A stretch of DNA of 64,000 bases, taken from Choricystis sp. odSpoLacu1 (lineage: Eukaryota > Chlorophyta > Trebouxiophyceae). Positions 43,924-54,242 of the stretch are shown here, piece by piece. Position 1 is the first letter of the stretch; each line of letters opens with the position of its first letter. The position numbers and the translations under genes are program-made. A model generated the notes under the pieces. It was given only the letters and a program-made list of their open reading frames with translations. It made no database searches and was not told the DNA's origin. The stretch is from positions 124,001 through 188,000 of the forward strand of contig OY253656.1 of the NCBI GenBank assembly GCA_958009055.1, given 5' to 3'.

Positions 43924-45073
43924 ATGCGCCCCGCCCTCCTCGCACGGTCACCACCGGCGCTGGCGCCAGTCCGCGCCACGCACACCCACCCCAAATCCAC
44001 CCACCCCGCGCCGCCGCGCCGCGCCGCGCCCCTCAGCGCGGCCGCGCCGGACGCCTCCCCCTCCCCCTCCTCAACCACCTCGTCCCCCCCCTCCGACGCG
44101 GGGCGCGCGGTCTACGCCCCCCCCCTCATTCGACGTGCTGGTAGCGGACGCAGCGACCGCGCTGGGCGGCGCGTTAGCCACCGGCACCACACGCCTCGAA
44201 GTCGAGTTCCCCGCCCTGCCCGGCGACAAGGACGGCTACTCCGGGTCATCCGACCAGTACATCGACAACAACATCCAGTTCGCGGTGGCGGCGGCGAGGC
44301 GGTTGATCGCGGACGAGAGGGTGCCCCATGTGACAAGAGTGCGCGTTCTCGTCCCCGACCCAATCGAGGCTCGCCGCGCCACCGCCAGGTTCGAAGCCGC
44401 CCTCACGTCCTCCCCGGGCGTCACCCTGGGCCACCTCAAAGAGTCGGGCGTGTCGGGGCTGGACGCGTTGGCCCAGCTGTTTGGTGGTGGCCGCAGGCGC
44501 GACCGCGCAGAGGCCCTGCCCCCCGCCGACGCCTACATCGCGGTCAACCTGTCCACCGTGGAGCTGGTGGATGCAGAGCAGTACAGCGATGCGCTGGAGG
44601 CGCAGGCCGAGGCGGCAGGCGTGGACAAAGCCAAAGCCCCCGCCTTCATTTTCTGGAACTGCGAACTCGACACCCTCCGCGCCGACCTGGGCCTCTTTGG
44701 CTTCCCCCCCAAAGACGTGCAGTACCGGTTCCTGGCGAGGTTCCTGCCCGCGTTCTACATTCGGCCTCGTGACTACGCGGCCTCGATCGCGACGCCCCCC
44801 TACATTGTGTCCTACTCTGGCGCCCTCTTCCGTGAGTTTCCCGGCCCCTGGCAAGTCATGGTGAAGAAGGGCGCGGGCGAGTACGCGTGTGTCGCCAAAG
44901 ACAGGCTGCGCTACACGCTGGGGGAGGCCAAACTTGAGATGGCGGCCGCAGTGGGGCTCGGCGAAGCTGTGGGTGGTGACAACGCGGGCGCGCGCGCGGC
45001 ACGCGGCGTGCGCACCAGCACGTGGTGGGAGGACGCGTTTGAGGAGGAGGGGAGCCATGACTGGAGGAAGTGA
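43924..45073 (+). CDS. LPA3-like DUF1995 protein, plastid (one frame break)
   Basis: An intronless gene of ~382 residues. DUF1995 proteins include LOW PSII ACCUMULATION 3, which helps insert CP43 into photosystem II. Residues 1-~60 (MRPALLARSPPALAPVRATH) form a transit peptide. The domain includes TTRLEVEFPALPGDKDGYSG, IDNNIQFAVAAARRLI, VRVLVPDPIEARRA, DAYIAVNLSTVELVDAEQY, APAFIFWNCELDTLRADLG, LGEAKLE near the end, and the hallmark IVSYSGALFREFPGPWQVMV. The frame shifts by one extra base at a C-run near 44118-44126, just upstream of the DUF1995 domain. Which DUF1995 subfamily it belongs to would need a tree. Confidence 0.8.
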
Positions 45074-45210
45074 GAGGGGTGTGTGAGTGTGAAGCGCGAC
45101 ACGCGTGCAAAAAAAAACGCAGTCACGAAGACACGGCCTCTTGTGTTTTCTCTGCTTCCCGTCCCGCTCTCTCCCTTCGCTCTCGCCTGGCCCGTACACA
45201 TCCCCTCCCA

Positions 45211-45231
45211 ATGTCACCCACCCTAGCATGA
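45211..45231 (+). promoter_or_regulatory. Possible 6-codon upstream ORF overlapping the CLC start
   Basis: ATG at 45211 opens a six-codon frame (MSPTLA) whose TGA at 45229-45231 overlaps the annotated CLC start ATG at 45228-45230 as ATGA. Scanning ribosomes would meet it first if the transcript begins upstream. Whether it is transcribed is unknown. Confidence 0.35.
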
Positions 45232-47119
45232 GTGTGCCTCACACAGTGCGGCCAATGCGCGCCGCGCCGCGCACCCCCCTCCGCCCGCGCGCCCGCCCCT
45301 CCCGCCTCGCCCGCCGCGCCGCCACGCCCGCCCCGTCACGACCACGGTCCCCAGACGCGCGTGGCGGCGCTGCCGGGCGCCAACCCCCGCCCCCCTCCCT
45401 CTCCGAGGCTGCAGTTCTTCTCGCCGCCTGTGGCGTGGGCGTGGCCACGGGGGCCGCCGTTGTCCTCTTCAATGATTCTATTGCCGCCGTGAGGGACGCG
45501 GTGTGGGCGGGGGCTCCGCTGGAAGCCAGCAACTGGGGCAGGTGGGCTCGATCACTCCCCACCACCACCGCGCTGCCCCTGCTGCTCTTCCCCCCCCACC
45601 CTGGCGGGGGCGGCGGTGGGGGTGTTGCGCGCGTTGGCGGGTGGCTCCCTGGATGATCCGCCGGAGGGGACGGCGAGTGCGGGTGCTGCCGCGCGCGCGC
45701 CCGTGCTGCGAGCGGCAGCAGCAGCACTCACCCTCGGCGGTGGCGCCTCCCTCGGCCCCGAAGGCCCCGCCGTCGACATCGGGCGGTCGACGGCACGTGG
45801 TGTCACCAGTTTGCTGGAACAGGCTGCCGCTGGCGCGGCGCGTGCAAGACTGCCCCTGTTGGCCGCGGGCGCGGGCGCCGGCGTGGCAGCCGGTTTTGGC
45901 GCCCCGATCGCGGGCGTCTTCTTCGCAGTCGAGACCGTGCTCCGTCCAGGCGTGCGCGATGGAAACGATGGCACTGCGCCCCCCCCCTGACGAGTCGCCG
46001 GGACTGACGATCGCAGCTGTTTTACTAGCGGCTGTGCTGGCCGACGTGGTTTCCCACGCAGGCCTCGGCGGCACCCCAGCCGTCATCGTCCCCTCCTACG
46101 CCCCCCTCTCCGCCGGCCAGCTGCCCCTGACTCTGGCCCTGGGCGCCCTGTGTGGCGTGGTGGCGGCCGCCTGGCGGCGGGCGGAGGCGGCCGCGGCCGC
46201 GGTCGGCGACGCCGCAGAGCGAGCAGGCGTCCCCGCTGCCGCTCTCCCCGCCCTCGCCGGCCTCACCACCGGCGCCATCGCGTGTGTGTGGCCTGAAGTC
46301 CTGTACCAAGGCCTGGGCAACGTCAACGCCGTGCTGGCGGCGGGCGGGGGTGGAGGCGGAGGGTCTGTTGATGTGTACTATACTCCCTCCCTCCTAGCCC
46401 AGATCGTGATCGCCAAAGTCGTCGCCACCTCCATCTGCCGTGGCGGCCGCCTCGTGGGCGGCCTCTACGCCCCCTCCATCCTGGTGGGGGCTGCCCTGGG
46501 GGGCGCGTTTGGGGGGTTGGTCACGGCGGGAGGAGGGATCAATGACGCGCCCGCGTTTGCGCTGGTCGGGGCCGCGGGCGTCCTGGCGGCCGAGTGTGGC
46601 GTCCCTTTGACCGCCGTCCTGCTTGTGTTCGAGCTGACACGAGACTATGTCGTTGTGGTGCCAACATTGGGAGCGGCGGGAGTTGCGGCATGGGTTGCGG
46701 GCGGCGGGCTCGCGCCGCCGCGCGCGGCGGCGGAAGCGGCCGCCGCCCCCACCCGCTCCACCGCGGTCGGGGCCGCCCTGGCGGACGCGGCCGCCGCAGC
46801 AGCTGCGGCGAGCGACGCCCCCCGTGCGTCCATGGACGCGGTGGAGGAGGAGGCGCGGGCTGTCTCCCCTGCTGCTGCCGACGAGAGTGCGCTGTGCGCC
46901 GCCGACGCGGCGTGCCTCGTCCTCCCAGCAGACACCCTGCTCCTCGACGCCTTGGCCGCCCTGGAAAGTGAAGCCAATCCAGAGGCGGCAGCCGTGCTGC
47001 TGGCGCCGGAAGGGAGGGTGGCGGGCGTGTTGACGCTGGCGCGCGCGCGCACGGCTGCGGGCGCGCGTGTGGCGGGCGGCACCGCTGGCGACGCGGCGGG
47101 CGCGGGGGCTGTGAACTGA
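45228..47119 (+). CDS. CLC-type chloride channel/transporter, plastid CLC-e/f-like (two frame breaks)
   Basis: An intronless gene of ~630 residues. CLC-e-type proteins sit in thylakoid or plastid envelope membranes and adjust ion balance during photosynthesis. The start MSVPHTVRPMRAAPRT leads a transit-like region; MRAAPRTPLRPRARPSRLAR, ten codons in, is an alternative start. CLC motifs are ALTLGGGASLGPEGPAVDIG, with the gating glutamate in GPEGP, AAGFGAPIAGVFFAVETVLR, and GGRLVGGLYAPSILVGAALG, then AECGVPLTAVLLVFELTRDY. The C-terminal third holds a poorly conserved CBS-like segment (LVLPADTLLLDALAALESEA). The frame moves by one extra base at C-runs near 45590-45598 and 45980-45987. The GPEGP variant is characteristic of CLC-e/f and bacterial relatives. 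Confidence 0.85.
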
Positions 47120-47297
47120 ACCTTGTGTTGTGTGTTACTGGGGGGCTCAGCCATTGTTACTTGTCATTCATTTTTCATTTGTCCAACCGCAGGCGTGGGT
47201 GGTGAGAGAGAGAGAGAGGGAACGTCGGGCAGCGTCGTTTTTGTTTAGCAAAAAACACTCTCCGCTCCCCCGTCGCATCCTCCTCCCCGCCCGCGCG

Positions 47298-47972
47298 ATG
47301 GACGACGATGTCGACTATGGCCTCGACTCGCCGTCCCCAGTGAAGCGTGCGTGTGATGCCGCGGGAGTGGTAGGCGCATTGAGACGTTGCCGACCCACCC
47401 TCCCAATCCAACACGCTCCCACCCCCTACCTCTCCCTCCTCCACTCACAGCCAATGCCACTGCGCCTCCTCGAGGCGGCACAGGTGCATCCCCCTCCAAA
47501 GCCGCCGCCACGGCGCCCCCGCCGCACGCCGCGGCACGCGCCTCGGCCCCCGCTGACGACGACGATGACGACGTCTATGGCGACCTGTACGGCGACGATG
47601 GAGGGGAGGCACAGGGCGTGCTGGCGCTGCAGGCGGCCGAGGTGAGGGAGAGGAGTGAGAGAAAAGGGAAGGGGGGGCTCTGGTTCTGCGTGTGCGTTTT
47701 CGTCGACGACGCACCTCCCACCCACCCACACCCTCCAGCTCCGTCGCCGAGTCGACGCTCAAGCCGCCCGCATCGCGGCCCTGGAGGTCGACCTGGCAGT
47801 CGCAGTCACGGAGCGTGATGATGTGACTCGAGAGCGCGACACACTCCTGGTAAACATCTCCCGCCTCTACAACACGGCGAGGGAGGAGTTGGGGAGGAGG
47901 GAGGCCGCGCTCAAGGAGGCCAGGGCGGCGGCGGGTGGAGGTGGGGGGAAGGGGGTGAGCTACAACACTTGA
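47298..47972 (+). CDS. Small acidic coiled-coil protein, unknown
   Basis: Three exons, 47298..47346, 47451..47641 and 47739..47972, give 157 residues. It begins MDDDVDYGLDSPSPVKPNAT, with an acidic patch (ADDDDDDVYGDLYGDDGG) and a C-terminal coiled coil LRRRVDAQAARIAALEVDLA followed by NISRLYNTAREELGRREAAL. The last element resembles the NISALIKTARVEINRKD stretch near the N-terminus of the histone pre-mRNA processing factor FLASH. The resemblance is short and could be coincidental. The exon 1/2 junction was chosen to keep the frame (GTGCGTG donor, phase 1). Likely nuclear; otherwise unassigned. Confidence 0.55.
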
Positions 47973-48086
47973 TCTGTTTTTCGATTTTTCACCCTCTGTT
48001 TTTGTTTTCACACACACCGTCCCGCGCGGAATCGCGTTTCTCTCTCTCTCTCTCTCTCTCTCACTCACTGGCCTTGGGGCTTGCGC

Positions 48087-49370
48087 TCAAGTCGCTTTGA
48101 CCTTGCGCCCACTGCCGCCCGCGCCACTCCCGCCCCCGCCACCCCCCAACATCTTTTTGCGCTGTTTGACCATGTGCAGGTACAGCTCGGGCAGCCCCGG
48201 CACGTAGCACGCCACCCCCAGCCAGCAGCCGACGTAGTAGTCCACCCCAAAATTCCACGCGTTCGGCATGAAGATGGAGAGGGGGCGCCCCTGCTTGATG
48301 GTCGGCATGGCGAGGTGCACCATCGCCATCTCGGACGCAACCCCCACCGGGTACAGCAGGATGAAGGCAGAGTAGCGGAGCCAGAGGAGGGGGTAGGGCA
48401 TGATGTTGAGCTCCTGTGGTGTGGAGGGGGTGGGGGGTGGGTGGGTGCGTGTTGTGTTTGGTTGTGTGGTGCGTTACAGACTCCTCCCCTTGTCGCCCAT
48501 CCTTTCTCTCCCTCCCCCTCCCACATCCACACTCACCTTGCACGCGTAGAACGAGTAGCGCAGCACTTCGGACACACACCAGCAGAAGAGCAGGGTGATG
48601 AGGTTGAGTTGGGCGTGGATCGGACCAACCTTAAAAAGGGACACCGCCCCCGTGGAGCAGGCGGTCGGGGCCACGTTGACGATGCCCCAGAGCGCCCAGA
48701 TGCGGGACGCGACCTGAATGACTGGATGGATGGAAAGGAAGGGGGGGGGGAGGAGTCAGGGGAGTAGTTGTGTGTGTGATCCACCCCCAAGCCTTCATCT
48801 TCTGTTTCCCTCTTCCCTCCCCAGGCCCACACACTCACACGTCGTGAAGAAGGGCGACTTGACGACGCCCAGCAGGGAGTGAGCGATTTCGGCGATCGCC
48901 GCCGTCTGCACGACTTTCAGGGGGAAGTCCACCGCCTGAGAGAAAAAGAGGGGGAGAAAAAGAGGGGGGTCGTTTTTTGTTTGTTTCCCTTGCCCTCGGC
49001 TCGACGCACACACGCCCGCACACTGTGGCTGGCGAGGTCCCCAGGCAGCGGAAACGTCTCCGCCCCACCCCCCCCACCCCCCAATCCTAGCAGTCTCACC
49101 TGCAGCACTTCTTTCGTCCACCCGCCCGCCGCCACCGTGGCGAACGTCAGGTACAGCACGTACGCCCAGCCGGCGGCCAGCACGGTGTTGTAGACCAGGA
49201 GGTAGGGGTTGGCCTGTGAAGGGGGAGGAGGGGGGGTGAATTTCAGTTCGATCAACGCGCGCGCGCGTGTGGCGCCCGTTTTTCCTTATTCCGACGCGGT
49301 GGCGCGCGTCCCTCCCCTCGCCGCCGCACGCCGCCACACGCGCGTGTCAGACTCTGCAGGGGCTTACCAT
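48087..49370 (-). CDS. PAS2: 3-hydroxyacyl-CoA dehydratase (HACD/PHS1/PAS2)
   Basis: Five exons, complement(49368..49370, 49100..49213, 48839..48935, 48537..48721, 48087..48413), give 241 residues. The enzyme dehydrates 3-hydroxyacyl-CoA in ER very-long-chain fatty acid elongation. Exon 1 is only the ATG, with GTAAGC directly after it. Exon 2 begins ANPYLLVYNTVLAAGWAYVL. Further blocks are AVDFPLKVVQTAAIAEIAHS, LLGVVKSPFFTTFIQVASRI, SEVLRYSFYACK and LLWLRYSAFILLYPVGVASE, where Tyr and Glu seven apart are the catalytic pair. It ends YVPGLPELYLHMVKQRKKML with a basic tail suited to ER retention. The exon 3/4 join (phase 1) was chosen because it produces the conserved TTFIQVASR. Confidence 0.93.
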
Positions 49371-49591
49371 GGTGGGTGGAGTGGGTGGCGCGGGGGCAAT
49401 GAGAGGGGATTGTGTCGGCGCGCTGCCGAAATTCGGGCAAAGAGTGTTCGTCTTCGCTCTCTTCAACCACACGAAAAAACAGCGCTCTCCCCTGCCACCG
49501 TATTGACTAATCAACCGCGGTTGCAGCGACAGGATAGAACACGCTGATAGCACAAAACAGCAGCTTAAAAACACACAACGAAACCAAAACA

Positions 49592-50341
49592 TCACTTCTC
49601 ATCCCCTCTCTCCCTCCTCGGCACCGGCACGATCCGCCACCTCTCCCGCACGCTGGCCAGCTCCTCCCCAAACGCGGCCTCATATTCCAAGCACACCAGG
49701 TCCGCCGCCCGCCCCCCCGCCCTGACCGCCCAGGGGAGGGCAGTGGTGGCCAGCCACGCGGCGTCACGCGGCGCGAGGCGCCACGCCGCCCCAACGACGG
49801 CGGCTGCGCCAGACGGCAGGCCCAGGTGGACGCCTTCCAAAGCTTTCAGCGCCAGCTCCCCTGCGATGGTGGTGGGGCAGGCAAACAGAACGTGCCAAAA
49901 GTCGTGGGACTCTCTCGCACGCAGGGCCGCGTAGGCAGCATCTGCTCCACCCTCCACATAGCGAACAGGAGGCCTGTCGGCTGGGTCAAAGGCCCTGTGG
50001 GCCATGAAGGCGGCGTAGGCGGCGCCAAAGGAGGCGGGTGGGGAGGACGCAGCGGCCGCGAGCGTCTCACGCGTCACGCGCCGTTGTTCCGCCAAAAGCA
50101 CGCGCCCACTCGGCGACGCCGCCATGCGGGCTGCTGCCGCGGCCCACGCGCCTCCTCCCGTGGCGTCCGCGGCGGCAGCCACCAGGTCGGCGCGGTGAGG
50201 GTCGGCCGCCGCGCCGACGCACGCGGCGACCGCGACCGCGGCGCGTTGGAGGGGGGTGAGGGGGACGTGGGTGGGGTAGGTTGGGGGCGTGCCGCCTGCT
50301 GTGGTCGACAGCAGGCGGCGCAGGGGGAGGGAGCGCGACAT
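49592..50341 (-). CDS. COQ4: COQ4, ubiquinone biosynthesis protein
   Basis: An intronless 249-residue protein. COQ4 organises the mitochondrial coenzyme Q biosynthetic complex and acts in oxidative decarboxylation of the ring. The N-terminus MSRSLPLRRLLSTTAGG is a typical mitochondrial presequence. The family start YPTHVPLTPLQRAAVAV is followed by LADQR-like LLAEQRRVTRETL and AFMAHRAFDPADRPPVRYVE. The metal motif HDFWH is followed by the distal Glu in TTIAGELALKALE (HDxxH-x11-E). The end has LEYEAAFGEELASVRERWRI. The start was set at this Met because upstream in-frame sequence overlaps the neighbour's leader. Divergent from the Pro-rich gene, 136 bases between starts. Confidence 0.94.
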   Translation of the reverse strand: MSRSLPLRRLLSTTAGGTPPTYPTHVPLTPLQRAAVAVAACVGAAADPHRADLVAAAADATGGGAWAAAAARMAASPSGRVLLAEQRRVTRETLAAAASSPPASFGAAYAAFMAHRAFDPADRPPVRYVEGGADAAYAALRARESHDFWHVLFACPTTIAGELALKALEGVHLGLPSGAAAVVGAAWRLAPRDAAWLATTALPWAVRAGGRAADLVCLEYEAAFGEELASVRERWRIVPVPRRERGDEK

Positions 50342-50477
50342 CGTGCTACGAAAACGAGTTTTTTGGTGTGTTGTCAAGGCGCAGACATTCGACGCGTTTT
50401 TCAATCGCGCGCCCGCGCTCCCCGCGCCTCCCACCGCCCCCTGCCCCCCCAACCGACGCAACCCTCGCTCAACCACA

Positions 50478-52778
50478 ATGTTTGGGGACACCCAGGATCC
50501 GGCGGACGCGCCCCCCGTGTTCGCGTTCACCGCGCCGCCCGCGGTGCGCCCGCGCTCGCGCGCGGCGCCCGCCCCGTCCTACGCGGCGGACCCACCTCCA
50601 CCGCCCGCTCCCCAGCAGGCGTGGCAACCATCTCATGTTGCTGCTGCACCGCCGTCGCCCGCTCCCGCCGCCCCGCCAGCATGGCCGGCGCCCGCGCCGC
50701 TGACCACACCCGCGCCTGTCGCCCCCCGCGGCCCGTTTGCGTCGCCCGAGCGGCCGACGGGCGGCGTGGGTGATGGAGCCTCCTTTTTCGATGGGTTGGG
50801 AGGGGGTGGGGATGCGTCGGTGCCGCCCCCGCCGACCGCGGCCGCGCCGCCGCCCACGGAGGCGGCAGTGCCCGTCCCTCCCCCCTCTGCCGCCCCTCTG
50901 CCCCCGCCTCCGCCCCCGGTGGCGACGTCGGTGGACGCGGGGGCGGCGGTGGGACCCCCCCCTGGTGAGACAGCCCCTGCCTTCCACCCGCCGCCCGCCA
51001 CAGTGGTCGCGTTCGCGGAGGCACCCGCCTCCCTGCCGTTTGGCGGGGACAACGGCGACGCGTGCGTGGGCGAGGGGGATGCCTTCTTTGAGAGCCTGGC
51101 CGCCGCCATGAGCGGCAATGTGGACGCAGAGTGGCCGCCGCCGCCCGCCGCCACCAGTCACGACACGCTGTCGGCCGACGTGCCGGCGGGCGTGCCGGCC
51201 TGGCTGGCCCAACCAACCGCTGAAGCGGTGGCCGCCCCTCCCCCCCCTGCGGTGTGGGGAGGGGAGGCCGCGCCGGCGACCGACGCTGCGCCGCCGCCGC
51301 AGGAGCCGCCCGCCGCCGCTGTGCCGCCACCGCCACAGCCTGTTGAGGCGGTGCAGTCGACGTGGTCGACCCAGCCTCCGCTGACGGCGTGGGGCGCGCC
51401 GCCGCCGCCTGCGGACGCGGGCGCGCCGCCGCCGCCGCCACCCCAGGCTGACGCGCCGCCGCCGCCGCCGCCACCCCAGGCTGACGCGCCCCCGCCCCCG
51501 CCCCCCACGTGGAGCGGAGGGTGGGGGGGCACCCCCCCCGCGGACGCGGCCCCCGACGCCGGTCCGCCGCCGCCCGCGTCTGGGTGGCCATCCCAGCCGC
51601 AGGCGTGGGGCGGGGCGCCGCCTCCCCACACCGAGGACGCCGCCCAGCCCCCGCCGCCGCCGCCTCCCCCCACGTTGGCGCCGGCGGCGCTGGCCCACCA
51701 AGACGAGGGCGTGGCGCCGGCGCACACGGCCGACACGCCGCCACCGCCGCCACAAGCCTCGTGGGACGCGCCGCCCGCCCCGCCCTCCCCCTGGACCGCG
51801 GGCGCGCCGCCGCCGCCGCCGCCGCCGCCCCCGGCGTGGCAGGCGCCTGCCGTCGACATGCCGCTCGCGTCCGAGGCTGTGCGCGCCGCGTCCGAGGCTG
51901 CGGCCGCTGCCTCAGATGACCGCGCGGCAGAGGCGGAGGCCGCCCGCGACGCGGCGCGCGCCGAAGCGGACGCTGCCCGCGCCGAGCTGGACGCTTTACG
52001 AAGTGAGATGGCCCGCGTGGCGGGGGAGAGGGACGGCGCGGCGGTGGACAGGGAGGCGGCGACGCGCGCAGCGGCCGACGCGGCCGCCGACGCGGAGGCG
52101 GCCCGCGCCGCGGTCGCCACGCTGACCGCAGAGCTGGAGGCCGCCCGAGCGGCGGCGGCGGTGCCGCCCTTGCCCCCCCCACCCGACACCTCTCGCGAGC
52201 TGGAGACCGAACGCGCCGCCCGCGCCGTGGCCGAAGCTGCGGCCCGCGCCGCGTGCGATGACGCCGCCACCGCCCGCGCGACCGCCGCCCGCGAGACGGC
52301 CGCCCGAGAGGCGGCTGAGAGGGCGGCCGCCGCGGCGACGGGGGAGGTGACGTGGTTGAAGACGGCTCTGGAGACAGCGCAGGCGGACGCCGCGGCTACA
52401 CCTCCGCCCATCGCTCCTGCGTCCCCGGCGGACGGCGCCCGCCTGGAGCGCGCCGAGCGCGCTCTGGAGGCCGCCCGCGCGGAGACGGCGCGCGCGGTGG
52501 CGCGTGCCGAGGCGGCGGAGCGGGCGTTGGCCGACGCGCGCGCCGCCGCGGCCGCCGCGCCGCCGCCGCCGCCCGCCGTGCTGCCTGCTGCGCCAACCGA
52601 CACTCCCGGCGCCCTGACGCCGGAACAAGTGGAACTCATGGCGCTGGCGGCAGAGGTTGACAGGCTGAAAGCGGAGCGCGAGGCCGCGGTCGCGGCCGCG
52701 GTCGCGGCGCGCGGCGGGCGCCCCGTCTCTCTGTGGGCCTACATCGCGGGCGCGGACAAGGTGCAGCCGGGCAAGTGA
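50478..52778 (+). CDS. Large Pro-rich and coiled-coil protein, unknown
   Basis: An intronless, unbroken frame of 766 residues starting MFGDTQDPADAPPVFAFTAP. Residues ~20-480 are Pro/Ala/Gly-rich, with Phe-Phe motifs (DGASFFDGLGGG, GDAFFESLAAAMSG) spaced along it and PPPPPPQADA repeats near 51430-51490. Residues ~480-740 are a long Ala/Arg/Glu/Asp coiled coil. The C-terminus carries PEQVELMALAAEVDRLKAER and then VSLWAYIAGADKVQPGK, an ordered-looking short motif that may be a docking or anchor site. The FF-in-disorder pattern recalls trafficking adaptors, but no family is recognised. Confidence 0.6.
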   Translation: MFGDTQDPADAPPVFAFTAPPAVRPRSRAAPAPSYAADPPPPPAPQQAWQPSHVAAAPPSPAPAAPPAWPAPAPLTTPAPVAPRGPFASPERPTGGVGDGASFFDGLGGGGDASVPPPPTAAAPPPTEAAVPVPPPSAAPLPPPPPPVATSVDAGAAVGPPPGETAPAFHPPPATVVAFAEAPASLPFGGDNGDACVGEGDAFFESLAAAMSGNVDAEWPPPPAATSHDTLSADVPAGVPAWLAQPTAEAVAAPPPPAVWGGEAAPATDAAPPPQEPPAAAVPPPPQPVEAVQSTWSTQPPLTAWGAPPPPADAGAPPPPPPQADAPPPPPPPQADAPPPPPPTWSGGWGGTPPADAAPDAGPPPPASGWPSQPQAWGGAPPPHTEDAAQPPPPPPPPTLAPAALAHQDEGVAPAHTADTPPPPPQASWDAPPAPPSPWTAGAPPPPPPPPPAWQAPAVDMPLASEAVRAASEAAAAASDDRAAEAEAARDAARAEADAARAELDALRSEMARVAGERDGAAVDREAATRAAADAAADAEAARAAVATLTAELEAARAAAAVPPLPPPPDTSRELETERAARAVAEAAARAACDDAATARATAARETAAREAAERAAAAATGEVTWLKTALETAQADAAATPPPIAPASPADGARLERAERALEAARAETARAVARAEAAERALADARAAAAAAPPPPPAVLPAAPTDTPGALTPEQVELMALAAEVDRLKAEREAAVAAAVAARGGRPVSLWAYIAGADKVQPGK

Positions 52779-52983
52779 AGGGGTGGGAATTATGGGGTTG
52801 GGGAGAGAGAGAGATGGTCGAGAGGGAGGTTGAAGGGGATTGATGATCGACAAAAAAAGGAATGCCCCCACCTCTTGTTCTCTGCACATACATGAAAAGG
52901 AAAAAAAAACTGAGGGATATGGCTGATTGCAACAGCACACACAAAATAAAACACGGGGAACGCCGGCCTTTGTCTCTTCTCGC

Positions 52984-53754
52984 TCACGCGCCGCCGCCGC
53001 CCCGCCCGCGCCCACGCCCGCGCCCGCGCCCCGCGGCCGCCTTCTCTTTGGCGGCCTTCACCTTGGGCTCGATGCGCTTGAACATGGGCGAATTCTTGAG
53101 CATGTCGGGTATGATGAGGAAGCTGTGTGTGAGTGGTGTGTGGGGGTGGGGGGTGGGGGTGAGGAAAAAAATGAGGGTCGCGGTTTCCCAGCTCCACCAC
53201 ACCTCACAATCAGCCCTCTCCCCCTGAGCCCCACACCACCAGCCACCCCACACACCCACGCACTCACCGCACTTTGGCGCCCCGCACAAACACGTGCTCC
53301 ATGCGGGACAAGCGCCCGTCGCGCGCGGTCGCCGTCACGTTCTTCAGCTGCAGGTTCCAGTTGTCCTCCGTTTCAGCCAGGTCGCCGCGATAGGTTTCCC
53401 CCGTTTTGAGCTCGACCTGTGGGGGGAAAACGAGAGAGGGGGGGGGGGGGGGTCGACGTGTGTGTGTGTGTGAGTCTTGTGTCAGGGGGGTGCGAGCAGA
53501 GTGTCCCCTCCCAAACCTCTCCCCCTGTACAATCTTTGGGTCCGCGAGACGCGCGTGCTGGAGTGTGCCGCCCCCCCATCCCACGCGGCCCGCAGGAGGC
53601 GGCGTGTTTGGAGGGCGTGGGGCGCCGCGCACCCCCCCAGCCGTCCCCCCCGCGATCCGGCCACGCCCGCCCCCCCCCCCCTCCCCCGCGCACGCACCGT
53701 CACCACGTGGCCCGCCGCCTCGTGCAGCAGCTTGACAGGGATGCCGATGGACAT
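52984..53754 (-). CDS. SMD3: Small nuclear ribonucleoprotein Sm D3
   Basis: Three exons, complement(53698..53754, 53268..53416, 52984..53122), give 114 residues. SmD3 is part of the heptameric Sm ring on spliceosomal U snRNAs. Sequence blocks are MSIGIPVKLLHEAAGHVVT, VELKTGETYRGDLAETEDNW (Sm1), ATARDGRLSRMEHVFVRGAK (Sm2) and the D3-specific FLIIPDMLKNSPMFKR. The tail ends in RG repeats (GRGRGRGRGRGGGG), the expected substrate for arginine methylation. Splice phases 0 and 2 both restore conserved sequence. It is divergent from the unrecognised membrane protein downstream. Confidence 0.96.
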
Positions 53755-54094
53755 GGTGTGTCTGTCTCTGAGCAAGACGCAGGGAGGAGGAAAAAAAGAG
53801 GCGGGCCTGCGAAAACGCCGCGAAAAGGGAAACACGGGCTGGTGCGCGCCTCGCCCTCACACAGCCGTGTGTTGGAGGGTGGGTGAGGTGGAGGCAGCAG
53901 GTGACACGCGCGCGTACAAGGGGAGGCGCGGGTGCAACGAAGAAAACGTCCGACGGCAGTGAATTTGGTGCGGGCACTCTTGCGTCGGTGTTTCTCTGCG
54001 CCGGTCGCCGCACACCCGCTCCCCCAACACACACCACACATCTGCGTGTGTGCTACATTCTCAGTCCCTACTCCACACACGCACGCCACACCAA

Positions 54095-54211
54095 ATGCAG
54101 CGCGCCTCCCTGCGCAGCGCGCCGGCAAGCCGCGCGCCGCTCTCTGCGCGCTCCTCCCCCCGCCCGCGCGTGGCGGCGGCCGCCGAGCCGGTGGGGTCGC
54201 AAGGTGAGTGT

Positions 54212-54242
<31 letters not shown>

